Source: Magnetococcales bacterium (lineage in GTDB: Bacteria > Pseudomonadota > Magnetococcia > Magnetococcales > UBA8363). From it: a DNA stretch of 33,465 nucleotides. The notes beneath the pieces are model-generated. The model saw nothing but the letters and a program-made list of their open reading frames with translations. It had not been told where the DNA came from and did not search any database. Position numbers and translations under genes: made by a program. The first letter of the stretch is position 1; every line of letters starts with the position of its first letter. Positions 15,981-23,828 of this stretch are shown here, piece by piece. The stretch covers positions 1-33,465 of the forward strand of contig JADFZF010000016.1 in assembly GCA_015232645.1 (NCBI GenBank), read 5' to 3'.

Positions 15981-16676
15981 TTAAAAGGCTTCGGAAAGTT
16001 GTTGGTTGAGGCGCTCGATGAATTCGATCAGGTGTTCGACAATGGCATCACAGCCTTTTTCTATGGCAGTCAGGCTATCCCCACCCTGTTGAATCAGCGC
16101 CTCCAGTTCCGGGTCGATTTCCAGTTCCGGTGATTCTCCCATCAGGGCCTCCACTTTGACCGACATCTGTTCGACGCGCAAGCTGAGCCGGTCGATCATC
16201 ATGTTCTTGAAACGTATACGCAGGGATGGGCCCAAAGTTGGTAATATTTCGTGGCTCAGGCGCAGGACAATCGCTGTTTTCTTTTGTTTGCTTAAGATGG
16301 TCGTGCGGATTGTTTCGTCCAGGTAGAACCTGGATCGAGGGGGTGAGGTCATGGATGGCGGATGGACAATGACGTTTGTGATTCGTTTGCGTCCGGTCAA
16401 GAAAGCCACTTCACCAAAAAAGTCTCCAGGTTCCAACTGCGCCATGGGAATACCGGCTCCTTCTTTGACGACGCTGGCATAGCCATGGAGCAAGACGAAC
16501 AGCGATCGATCCGCTCCCCCCTCCTGAATCAGGAATTCCCCGGTATCGAAACCCAGAATGTTGAGAAAATCCCCGGCAATTTCTTCGGCCTCTCCCTCCT
16601 CAAGGAAAGAAAACAACTCCAGGGCATGGATGATCCCCTGGACCTGGTCCGTGCTCAAGTGATTGAATGTGACCAC
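15981..16676 (-). CDS. Cyclic nucleotide-binding-domain protein
   Basis: The protein is 231 aa from the chosen GTG. Residues about 15-130 form a cNMP-binding beta-barrel: FLIQEGGADRSLFVLLHGYASV, then GDFFGEVAFLTGRKRITNV. The phosphate-binding cassette is recognisable (GE, then R), but the usual R-T/S-A ending reads RIT, so ligand binding is uncertain. The C-terminal part is helical and acidic, with a predicted coiled segment, and contains no recognisable HTH. It is therefore not a classical CRP/FNR regulator. The GTG at 16676 has GGGAG about 7 bases upstream; an earlier in-frame GTG (16730) lacks this. It is the first gene of the rsmD-coaD-miaB-phoH-pgpH-ybeY-lnt run. Its role there is unknown. 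Confidence 0.8.
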   Translation of the reverse strand: MVTFNHLSTDQVQGIIHALELFSFLEEGEAEEIAGDFLNILGFDTGEFLIQEGGADRSLFVLLHGYASVVKEGAGIPMAQLEPGDFFGEVAFLTGRKRITNVIVHPPSMTSPPRSRFYLDETIRTTILSKQKKTAIVLRLSHEILPTLGPSLRIRFKNMMIDRLSLRVEQMSVKVEALMGESPELEIDPELEALIQQGGDSLTAIEKGCDAIVEHLIEFIERLNQQLSEAF

Positions 16677-17139
16677 CAGCTCGCTCCCGACACCACGGTA
16701 TGAACACCTTAACGATCTGTTCCCGACCACGACCCGGGCTGATCCAAACCGTTGAAGACCCGGATGAGGCAGGCCTCGTCATGATATGTATCCCGAACTT
16801 CAGGGGGAGTGGACCCGGGCGCCAAGGCCTCTGAGTGGGAGGGATCAAGACTGGCCCAACCTGTACCAATGCATCCAATCAGCCATCCAAAAAACACACG
16901 GTGAAACTCAACGTCCCGACCACCTGGGGTGCTGGATACTCCAAACCGCCGTAGGTTACCATGTCCGATCAAAAAAATCGAATGAAACAACCGTATCCAG
17001 GTAAATTATCTGCCATATCCGATGGTTGAGCCGTCGATTCGGCTTTGTAATCGGGTGACCTGTCTGGTATCGTGGGCCGGGGCTGGTCCAACATGGCAGA
17101 CCCGACGCGTTCATTCCCTACACCATCGGAGACAAAAAC
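16677..17139. other. Divergent intergenic region with no recognised gene
   Basis: These 463 bp separate the start of the cyclic-nucleotide-domain gene (minus) from the start of the flavin-reductase-like gene (plus), so they should hold both promoters. Short open frames on both strands (for example 16709-16990 minus and 16786-17004 plus) have no ribosome-binding site or family resemblance and look like chance frames. No RNA gene, repeat or strong promoter was recognised. Confidence 0.4.
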
Positions 17140-17757
17140 ATGCTGATCGACCTGGGCACCCTATCCGCGAACCAAGTCTACCATACCGTTACCCAAACGT
17201 TGGTACCGCGTCCCATCGCCTGGGTATTGACGGAAAATCAATCAAAATCCTTCAATATCGCCCCGTTTTCCTATTTCAATGCCGTCTCCAGCGAACCACC
17301 TTTGATCGTCATTTCCATCGGTCTGAAAAAAGATGGCTCCCCCAAGGATACCCGGCGCAACATCCTGGAGAGAAAACATTTTGTCATTCACATCGCCTCG
17401 ACCAATCTCGTTGAGGCCCTCAATAACTCATCCGCCGAACTCCCCGACGAGGTGTCCGAGGTGGAAAAAGAACATCTCACTCTCGTCGAATTCCCTGGTT
17501 TCAGTCTCCCCCGTGTCGATGGATGCAAAGTGGCCTTCGCCTGTCGTTTCCACGAGGTCATGGAAATCGGTAAAATTCGTCAGGCGCTCATCTTTGGAGA
17601 AATTCAGACTATTTTTGTCGATGATTCAGCGATCATCAGGGATAGCAAAGGTCGCGTCCGGGTTGACGCCACGGCCGTCGCCCCGCTTTCCAGATTGGGA
17701 CCCGGGGAGTATGCCGAATTCGGTCAGCTCCTGCGTCTGCCCATCCCCACGGCCTGA
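17140..17757 (+). CDS. Flavin reductase-like (FMN-binding split-barrel) protein
   Basis: The 205-aa protein belongs to the flavin-reductase-like / DIM6-NTAB family. It has the typical opening PRPIAWVLT, followed by NIAPFSYFNAVSSEPPLIVISIG and KDTRRNI, which line the FMN site in relatives. Members reduce free flavins with NAD(P)H or carry FMN as part of small oxidoreductases; the substrate here cannot be told. The ATG at 17140 is preceded by GGAG at 17128-17131. The gene stands alone, diverging from the cyclic-nucleotide-domain gene and converging with the FecR-domain gene. Confidence 0.88.
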   Translation: MLIDLGTLSANQVYHTVTQTLVPRPIAWVLTENQSKSFNIAPFSYFNAVSSEPPLIVISIGLKKDGSPKDTRRNILERKHFVIHIASTNLVEALNNSSAELPDEVSEVEKEHLTLVEFPGFSLPRVDGCKVAFACRFHEVMEIGKIRQALIFGEIQTIFVDDSAIIRDSKGRVRVDATAVAPLSRLGPGEYAEFGQLLRLPIPTA

Positions 17758-17792
17758 GACAGCCCTCTTCAATCATTGCAATTGGCGGTGGC

Positions 17793-18563
17793 TCAATATT
17801 TATTTTCTGATTTCCACGAAGGAGAGTCGATGAAAGGAGGCCGACGACCGACCAATTCTTCCAACATGATCAATTCCGCATCGGTATGTCCAAGCATGGG
17901 GGCCTTTTCCAACGCCGCCCCTGCCGATGTCTCATCCTTGATATAACGTGGGCTTTCGTGATGTTTGGTGACCACGGTCTCGCGAATCCGGGAATCCTTG
18001 AGGGACTGAATCTCCGCTGTTCCGTAGCAGGTACATACGTAGGTGCTTCCAGGTTGATACTCCAGGAAAGCCGCCGTCCCCCGAATGCCGATGGTGGCGT
18101 TCGGGGTGTTCAATGTCCGCAACCCGGGACTGAATACCGACAAAACCTTTCCTTGTCGCAGGATGAAGCCGAGGGTGGAGCGACTCGCGGTGCCGACAGC
18201 CTCCCCTCCGACCGTATTCGCATCCGTTGCCACTGCCGCTTCCACGTTCATGGCCAAAGGACGATCCAGCAGACGCAATGTGCTGTTGGCATGCACGAGA
18301 AAGGCGTCAGCGCCGGCGACGATGGTCACGCGGCCACTCTTTCCGGTGGTAATCAGGCCGCCCGGAACCGGGACCATCCCGGGTCTCGCCGCCACCCCAT
18401 CGAAAAACACCTCTCCCTGTAGGTCGACCACCCCCTGGTCTGGGGTAGGTTTGCGGCTCAGGCATCCCGCCAGGACAGGGGTTAAACCCAGTCCCGTCAT
18501 CCCAATCGTCCAGGCAAAACGGGTCAACAACGTTCGACGGTGACGGTCTGGCATTGTGTCCAT
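17793..18563 (-). CDS. FecR-domain lipoprotein with Tat-like signal
   Basis: The 256-aa protein begins with a twin-arginine-like signal (MDTMPDRHRRTLLTRF), a hydrophobic stretch and a lipobox VLAGC, so it is probably exported and lipid-anchored. The FecR-type fold is seen in the middle: GEVFFDGV, ITTGKSGRVTIVAG, then RTLNTPNATIGIRGTAAFLEY. A stand-alone FecR domain without sigma-regulator helices or a TonB receptor nearby is unlikely to work like E. coli FecR. The ATG at 18563 was chosen because CGGGA lies 7 bases upstream; longer in-frame starts exist up to 18626. A receiver gene lies 149 bp upstream on the same strand. Confidence 0.75.
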   Translation of the reverse strand: MDTMPDRHRRTLLTRFAWTIGMTGLGLTPVLAGCLSRKPTPDQGVVDLQGEVFFDGVAARPGMVPVPGGLITTGKSGRVTIVAGADAFLVHANSTLRLLDRPLAMNVEAAVATDANTVGGEAVGTASRSTLGFILRQGKVLSVFSPGLRTLNTPNATIGIRGTAAFLEYQPGSTYVCTCYGTAEIQSLKDSRIRETVVTKHHESPRYIKDETSAGAALEKAPMLGHTDAELIMLEELVGRRPPFIDSPSWKSENKY

Positions 18564-18712
18564 GAGCATTTCCCGATCTTCGTCCGCAAAGATGGTATTG
18601 ACTAAACCTATGTTGTACAGGTCCACCGAGAAGCGTCCATGCGGAAGTGACGAATTGGATTAATGATGTCTTGCGGGTGAATGTCGTACCTGAGTCCATC
18701 AGATGGTACAAC

Positions 18713-19123
18713 TTACCACCATACCTTGGGGCTGATGCCAAGCTCGCTCAGTTTGATCAGAATCTTGCCGCGGCTGATGGGTTTGTTGATATAGCCGGTA
18801 CATCGCCCTTCTTCGAAAGCACGCTTCATTTCCGAGGTGGCGTCGACCGCCGTCACCATGACGATGGCCGACTGATTCTCCTGGGGCACCCCCGCTTCGT
18901 CTTCGATTTCTCTCATTTTGCGCAAAGCTTCTTGTCCATCCATGACGGGCATCATGATGTCCATGAGAACGAGGTCGTAAGGTTGTCCCTCGCGCAGGTG
19001 CATGGCAAAGAGTTCCACCGCTTCGGCGCCATCCACCGCCTGGTCACATTGGGCGTAAGGATCCATGACTTTGGCCAGGACCAACCTGTTTTCGATTTGA
19101 TCGTCAACAATGAGACATTTCAT
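18713..19123 (-). CDS. Single-domain response regulator
   Basis: This 136-aa protein is only a receiver domain: acidic pair D7/D8, phosphoacceptor D55 in LVLMDIMMP, and K114 in YINKPIS. After beta-5 the chain ends with a short helix, so there is no output domain. Such CheY-like proteins act by protein contact or as phosphate relays. MDGQEALRKMREIE resembles receivers of hybrid-kinase systems. No kinase is adjacent. The ATG has no strong ribosome-binding site. Confidence 0.88.
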   Translation of the reverse strand: MKCLIVDDQIENRLVLAKVMDPYAQCDQAVDGAEAVELFAMHLREGQPYDLVLMDIMMPVMDGQEALRKMREIEDEAGVPQENQSAIVMVTAVDATSEMKRAFEEGRCTGYINKPISRGKILIKLSELGISPKVWW

Positions 19124-19238
19124 GGGGCTATCACAACCCTGGCAGACGTTTGACCCAAGTCATTTGCTGAAAGATCCGTTCCAAGGAAAATTATGGTACA
19201 TTCCACAGACTTTGTCACGGAAAAGGAAGGGCTTCAGG

Positions 19239-21362
19239 CTAGAAATACACGGGGTCAGGTTGCTCAACTGGCATTGGAACGGTGTCCAGTCCCTCCTGGG
19301 GAGGGGGGGGAGGGGCTGGCGTGAGGGGGATCTCGGGCGAGGGGGGGAGACCCGCGGCGGGAAGGACCGTGACGGGTGTCTGTTCCTGCCAGGGCAGCGG
19401 TTCCTGCCTGGTTGGTCCGCCGGAATCGATCCGGTATAGAGAGTAGTTGCGATGACTTTGTCCCTTTTCGTCGAAATAGACCATTCCGGCGGCTCCGTAA
19501 ATACCCTGCCCTCCCTTCAAGACGGAAAACCAAGGCTGTCCTGACATCCGCTCCACACGCAAAGCCTGGGCAAGCAAAGCGACCGAATCGTAGGCCAACA
19601 TATCCAATGGGGTCGGGTTTTCTTTCCAGGTTTGGTAAAAGGAGGTGTTGAAACGACCGCGGGCGGTATCATCGATATCACAAAAGTAGGCGCCTTTGAT
19701 GAAGTCGGTCCCTTCCTTGAAAAGCTCCGGCTTGTTCCACAACGATGTCCCCATCAAGGTGACCCCCGGGGGGCGGATCTTGAAAAAGGCCGCTTGAGAT
19801 GCAATCAATCGAACATCCTGGGCGCTGGCCGGGATGAACAGTCCGTCGAAGTCGGCGGCGGTATCCTTGGCGGATGGCGATGCGTCTTTCGAGTCGATGT
19901 TGAGCAACGCTTTCAACCAGGGTGAAAAATCATTGCTACCCGGCTGAAAGAACGCTACCCGCGGGACGGTTCCTCCCCATTGTTGCGCGGCGTCGGAAAA
20001 GGCCTGGGTGAGCAGATGGCCATATTCGGTTTCCGGGGCCAGCACCGCGATCCGGTGCAGTTTTTTCTCGGCAACGGCGATTCTGGCCATGAATTTTGCT
20101 TCATTTTCTGGAATAAAGGCGTTTTGGAATACGCCATTTTCGGGTTGCGCAATACCGGCATGGGGGTTCAGGGTCAGGATAGGCAGGCGATGGCGGGCGG
20201 CCACCTCGACGGCTGCCTTGGTGGCTTCGTGAAACACCGGGCCGATGATGGCCCCAACCCCATCGGCACGCAGTTGCTCCACGGCCTGTTTGGTGGCCTC
20301 GGCCTTGACGTGACTGTCACTGATTTTCAGGACGATCCTGGTATCGGGGTAGTCCCGAAGGGCTTTCTTTGAGGCCTTGAGCAGATTTTTTCCCAACGTG
20401 GCATGGTCCCCGCTCAATGGCAGCAGCAGACCGACGACCAGCGTTTGTTGGTTTTCACCGGGGGCCAGGCGACGTTGCGCTTCCTGGGAGGTGAAATCAT
20501 TGCTGCGGGCCGACTGCCAATAGTCTTTGGCTCCTTGGGCAACCGTCCCCCCCTCCTGGTATTGTCGGTCACCCAGAATCAGGGCCAACAGAGGGGCCAG
20601 GGGTGATCCGGAGGGTTGCAAGGCATAGAGTTGTTTCAATCGTTCGGTATCGATCTGATCCACGGTGGCCAAGGCCATACGTGCCTGATCCTGACCGAGT
20701 TGTCCCGGTGGCAGCATCGGCAACAGGTGTTGCGTGTTTTCCGCGTTGCCGTACTGGACATAGCTTTTGACCAAACGTTGCCAGGCAGCGAGTCCCTGCT
20801 CTCGAGGGGCGGTGGATCTGGCCACCTTGATCCAGCTCTCCCAGGCTCCCTTGAGATCGCCTTTCCGAGCCTTCAGGTCCCCGAGCAGGGTCAGGCTTTC
20901 CCAGGCATAGGGCTGCTCGGTTCGAGAGGCGGCGTCGGACAACAACGACCAGGCGTTGCTCGTTTCTCCCTGGAGCATCAGATGATTTCCCAGTCGATAG
21001 CGGGCCTCGTTGGCCTGGGAGGTCGTGCCGAAACGTTGGATGATCGTCTGGTATCGAGCCATGGCTGTATCAATGCGGTTGTTCTCGACAAGCTTCCGGG
21101 CCTCTGCGATCATGTCGTCAGCTTGGCGTGTGTCATCGGCAGTTTGGGCCATCCTGACCTTGGGGCGCGGCTCCCGAGCCTGGATGTCATTATCCATGGC
21201 GCGGGCTTTTTTTTCGGCCTGTGGCAGGGTGCACCCCCCAGCCAGCATCGCACTCAAGATCAGGAGCCCAAGGAGGCCTCCGATCCCGATGGACAATCCA
21301 GACGTTGTTGCCGACTTCCAGCGCAGGCAGACTCGTTCACCAGTAAGCATGGACATTCTCAT
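19239..21362 (-). CDS. LpoA-like outer-membrane lipoprotein, penicillin-binding-protein activator family
   Basis: The protein is 707 aa from the chosen ATG. A hydrophobic signal segment ends in LAGGC, a tolerable lipobox. TPR-like helices follow (about 60-270: tandem YRLGNHLMLQGETSNAWSLL-type units), and then a type-1 periplasmic-binding fold (about 310-640), starting VVGLLLPLSGDHATLG. A Pro-rich tail ends the protein. TPR plus periplasmic-binding domain is the layout of E. coli LpoA, which stimulates PBP1A. The gene order agrees, since lpoA diverges from rsmI in E. coli too. The activator role is inferred from this. ATGs at 21362, 21356 and 21350 are all possible; none has a clear ribosome-binding site, and longer in-frame starts run inside rsmI. 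Confidence 0.85.
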   Translation of the reverse strand: MRMSMLTGERVCLRWKSATTSGLSIGIGGLLGLLILSAMLAGGCTLPQAEKKARAMDNDIQAREPRPKVRMAQTADDTRQADDMIAEARKLVENNRIDTAMARYQTIIQRFGTTSQANEARYRLGNHLMLQGETSNAWSLLSDAASRTEQPYAWESLTLLGDLKARKGDLKGAWESWIKVARSTAPREQGLAAWQRLVKSYVQYGNAENTQHLLPMLPPGQLGQDQARMALATVDQIDTERLKQLYALQPSGSPLAPLLALILGDRQYQEGGTVAQGAKDYWQSARSNDFTSQEAQRRLAPGENQQTLVVGLLLPLSGDHATLGKNLLKASKKALRDYPDTRIVLKISDSHVKAEATKQAVEQLRADGVGAIIGPVFHEATKAAVEVAARHRLPILTLNPHAGIAQPENGVFQNAFIPENEAKFMARIAVAEKKLHRIAVLAPETEYGHLLTQAFSDAAQQWGGTVPRVAFFQPGSNDFSPWLKALLNIDSKDASPSAKDTAADFDGLFIPASAQDVRLIASQAAFFKIRPPGVTLMGTSLWNKPELFKEGTDFIKGAYFCDIDDTARGRFNTSFYQTWKENPTPLDMLAYDSVALLAQALRVERMSGQPWFSVLKGGQGIYGAAGMVYFDEKGQSHRNYSLYRIDSGGPTRQEPLPWQEQTPVTVLPAAGLPPSPEIPLTPAPPPPPQEGLDTVPMPVEQPDPVYF

Positions 21363-22227
21363 GAGAGCAGGTTCGCAAGTGGAAACAACTATCGGTACGT
21401 TGTACATCGTTCCGACCCCCATTGGCAACCTGGAGGATATGACATTTCGCGCCATCAGGATATTGAAATCGGTCCATTGCATTTTGGCCGAGGACACCCG
21501 GTTGACCGGAATTCTCTGTCGTCGCTATGATATTACTACTCGCAGGATCAGCCTGAATGAGCATAATTGTATTGCAAAAATACCTTGGATCCTGGAACAG
21601 TTGCAGGCCGGCCATCACTTTGCGCTCGTGAGCGACGCCGGATGTCCGGGGATCAGCGATCCGGGACAGCCGTTGATCCGTCAGGTGATTCTGGAATCCC
21701 TGCCTTTGGAAGTATTGCCCGGGCCGTCAGCGGCGGTAACGGCTCTCATGGGCAGTGGTTTCTCCATGGATCGATTCGTGTTTGAAGGCTTCCTGGCCAG
21801 GAAAGGCAAAGAAAGGTCGACGATTCTTCAGGCCCTGAAGGACGAAAGACGCACGATCCTTCTGTTTGAATCCCCCCTGCGTCTCGGTGCCACCCTGAGA
21901 GATCTGGCAGCGGCCCTGGGGCCGGATCGATTCGCCGTGGTCGCCAGGGAAATGACCAAAATCCATGAAAATTGGCACCGCGGATCGCTTTCCGGGTTGG
22001 CAGAATTTTTTCGGGAATCGGCACCGCGGGGGGAGGTGGTCATCGTCGTCGACGGGGCTCCGGCGGCGGCGCCCGACACCGATTCGGCCGCTGTGACCGA
22101 ACAGATCAGGTGTGCCCTGGAGGCGGGCATGAAAGTCAAGGAAACGGCACGGCTGTTGGCCACTCAGACCGGGCTTCCGGTCAGCCATCTGTATCGTTTG
22201 GCTTTGCGTCTGAAACCCTCCCAATGA
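21361..22227 (+). CDS. rsmI: 16S rRNA (cytidine(1402)-2'-O)-methyltransferase
   Basis: This 288-aa SAM-dependent enzyme of the tetrapyrrole-methylase fold methylates the ribose of C1402 in 16S rRNA. It shows LYIVPTPIGNLEDMTFRA near the N-terminus, AEDTRLTG, the SDAGCPGISDPG block, GSGF and FEGFLARKGKER. A C-terminal helical domain ends the protein. Starts at 21349 (ATG), 21361 (ATG) and 21379 (GTG, with GCAGG upstream) are all possible. It is divergent from the LpoA-like gene with practically no space between. The stop overlaps the yraN start as ATGA. Confidence 0.95.
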   Translation: MRAGSQVETTIGTLYIVPTPIGNLEDMTFRAIRILKSVHCILAEDTRLTGILCRRYDITTRRISLNEHNCIAKIPWILEQLQAGHHFALVSDAGCPGISDPGQPLIRQVILESLPLEVLPGPSAAVTALMGSGFSMDRFVFEGFLARKGKERSTILQALKDERRTILLFESPLRLGATLRDLAAALGPDRFAVVAREMTKIHENWHRGSLSGLAEFFRESAPRGEVVIVVDGAPAAAPDTDSAAVTEQIRCALEAGMKVKETARLLATQTGLPVSHLYRLALRLKPSQ

Positions 22228-22604
22228 CCTTATCACGGCAGCATCTGGGGCGTGTGGGCGAGGCGAGGGCCGCCATGTTTCTGACCTCACGGTCGTTTAC
22301 CATTATCGAACAAAATTATAGGACCAGCTTTGGCGAGATTGATATTATTGCCAGAAAGGACGACCTGCTGGTTTTTTGTGAGGTCAGGACGCGCCGTCTT
22401 GGCCTGACCGTTGCCGTCGAGACCATTGGTGAATCCATCAACAGCGGCAAACGGGATCGCCTGGTCCGCCTGGCTGAATTCTATCTGCACAACCATCCCT
22501 CTTTGGAGGGTTGCGCTTGTCGCTTCGACGTCATTCTCGTGGCCCGGCAACTTGGACGATGGCGTTTATATTGGCTTGAGGATGCCTTCCGCCCCGGATG
22601 GTAG
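22224..22604 (+). CDS. yraN: YraN/UPF0102 family nuclease-like protein
   Basis: This 126-aa protein belongs to UPF0102, with a PD-(D/E)xK-like fold. The N-terminal G.GEARAAMFL helix and the core GEIDIIA ... LLVFCEVRTR are visible; acidic residues E38, D40 and E53 would form the metal site, and the final lysine of the motif is replaced by arginine. The biochemical role is not established. The ATG overlaps the rsmI stop by 3 bases, so the two are coupled, as rsmI-lpoA-yraN neighbours are in other Proteobacteria. It converges with the AttH-like gene. Confidence 0.93.
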   Translation: MTLSRQHLGRVGEARAAMFLTSRSFTIIEQNYRTSFGEIDIIARKDDLLVFCEVRTRRLGLTVAVETIGESINSGKRDRLVRLAEFYLHNHPSLEGCACRFDVILVARQLGRWRLYWLEDAFRPGW

Positions 22605-22622
22605 ATCCGAACGGTTACCCAC

Positions 22623-23795
22623 TCACTTTTTGCCTCGGTACCCCGCCAACTCCACATAACCATTCCCCCAAACCTTCTTCCCCCCGTGCATTCCCTGAAA
22701 GCGCACTGCTCCCTCCCAATAACGGATCATGGTGCGTCCGAGTTCCTGGTCTTGCAACCAGGGGATGATTTGCAGATCCAAATCGGCTGTTTGGCAACGC
22801 AGGCGCCAACCGGAAGGGTAACGGATACCGGTCATCGGGCTGACCCAATCATCCAAAGGCTCGACGGCAACCCCCTTGTCCGCAATGGTTACCACTCGAC
22901 CTTCGGGACTCACCAGCGTGCCACCACTGTTGAAACCCGATCCGCCTCCCTTTTCCCGCATATGATACACCATCATCTCCCATCCATCTTCCAACTGCAG
23001 GGAAAACCAATCCCACCCCTCCTGAGATGGAGCCAAACTGCTGGTACTCCATTCACGATCGAACCAGCTGGATCCCGAAACACCAACGCGCTCTCCGGCC
23101 GTGGTTATCCAACCCGAGGTTGCCATTCGCGGCAATGAATAATAATAGGAAGCATTTCCAGGTTCGCTGCTCTTGCGACTCAATCCATGATCCCCCTGAA
23201 GCACAACGGGTTTGGCCGCCACCAGCGTCAGATCGATGGCAAAGGAATCCTGATGGGCCGTCAGATGAATCGACGGCTGCCACGGAGAGCCCCCGGCGGC
23301 TGTCATGGACCAGTTCCCCAGCCAGACACGAAACGGATCGGCGTTGGCGCCAGCCAGATCCAGAGCTTCCCGGGAAAAGCGTTGCCAATGATGAAATTGT
23401 TTTTGCTCCACGTCGGTCAGGGCAAAATGTCCCATATAGACCTGGGAAGTTCCCCAGGTTGAAGGGCGAATCCCTGAATCGGCGGCGAGGGCAAAACGGA
23501 ACAAGGTCAGTTCATAGCCGTAATGACGTCCTGACGACGGCGATGTCAGATTGCCGGTCATATACCACCATTCCGCCTTGAAGCGGGGGTGGGGGCCGTG
23601 ATCCCGGGGAAATTGAAACTCGCGAGGTTCATAGGCCCGCTCGAAGTCGGCATCGTCCCCTTTCTGACTCAGAATGGAGGCCATCACCGCATTGTCGGTG
23701 TCCGCGGTGGGGGCGTCAAAGCCGATGACCACCCCGCCGGCGATGATTATTGTCGCGGTCAGTAAAACCGCAATGAGCTCACGCCGCGTCCACAT
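22623..23795 (-). CDS. AttH-like lipocalin-family secreted protein
   Basis: The 390-aa protein has an N-terminal hydrophobic anchor or signal (about 8-26) and the conserved start of the AttH/CrtC-like lipocalin family: FPRDHGPHPRFKAEWWYMTG, GYELTLFRFAL, SSWFDREWS and GWDWFSLQLEDGWEMMVY. The fold is two linked lipocalin-like barrels. Annotations as secreted hydrolase or carotenoid 1,2-hydratase come from weak similarity, so the ligand is unknown. It lies 33 bp downstream of an FtsX-type permease, a common pairing, and the two probably form an envelope transport unit. The ATG has GAGGCGG about 11 bases upstream. Confidence 0.85.
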   Translation of the reverse strand: MWTRRELIAVLLTATIIIAGGVVIGFDAPTADTDNAVMASILSQKGDDADFERAYEPREFQFPRDHGPHPRFKAEWWYMTGNLTSPSSGRHYGYELTLFRFALAADSGIRPSTWGTSQVYMGHFALTDVEQKQFHHWQRFSREALDLAGANADPFRVWLGNWSMTAAGGSPWQPSIHLTAHQDSFAIDLTLVAAKPVVLQGDHGLSRKSSEPGNASYYYSLPRMATSGWITTAGERVGVSGSSWFDREWSTSSLAPSQEGWDWFSLQLEDGWEMMVYHMREKGGGSGFNSGGTLVSPEGRVVTIADKGVAVEPLDDWVSPMTGIRYPSGWRLRCQTADLDLQIIPWLQDQELGRTMIRYWEGAVRFQGMHGGKKVWGNGYVELAGYRGKK

Positions 23796-23828
23796 CAGTC
23801 ACAAACCGCCTCAGGGAATGGATGCCAC

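Noticed and set aside
16709-17004. Small open frames on both strands between the cyclic-nucleotide-domain gene and the flavin-reductase-like gene
   Set aside because: They overlap each other, have no ribosome-binding site and show no recognisable domain.
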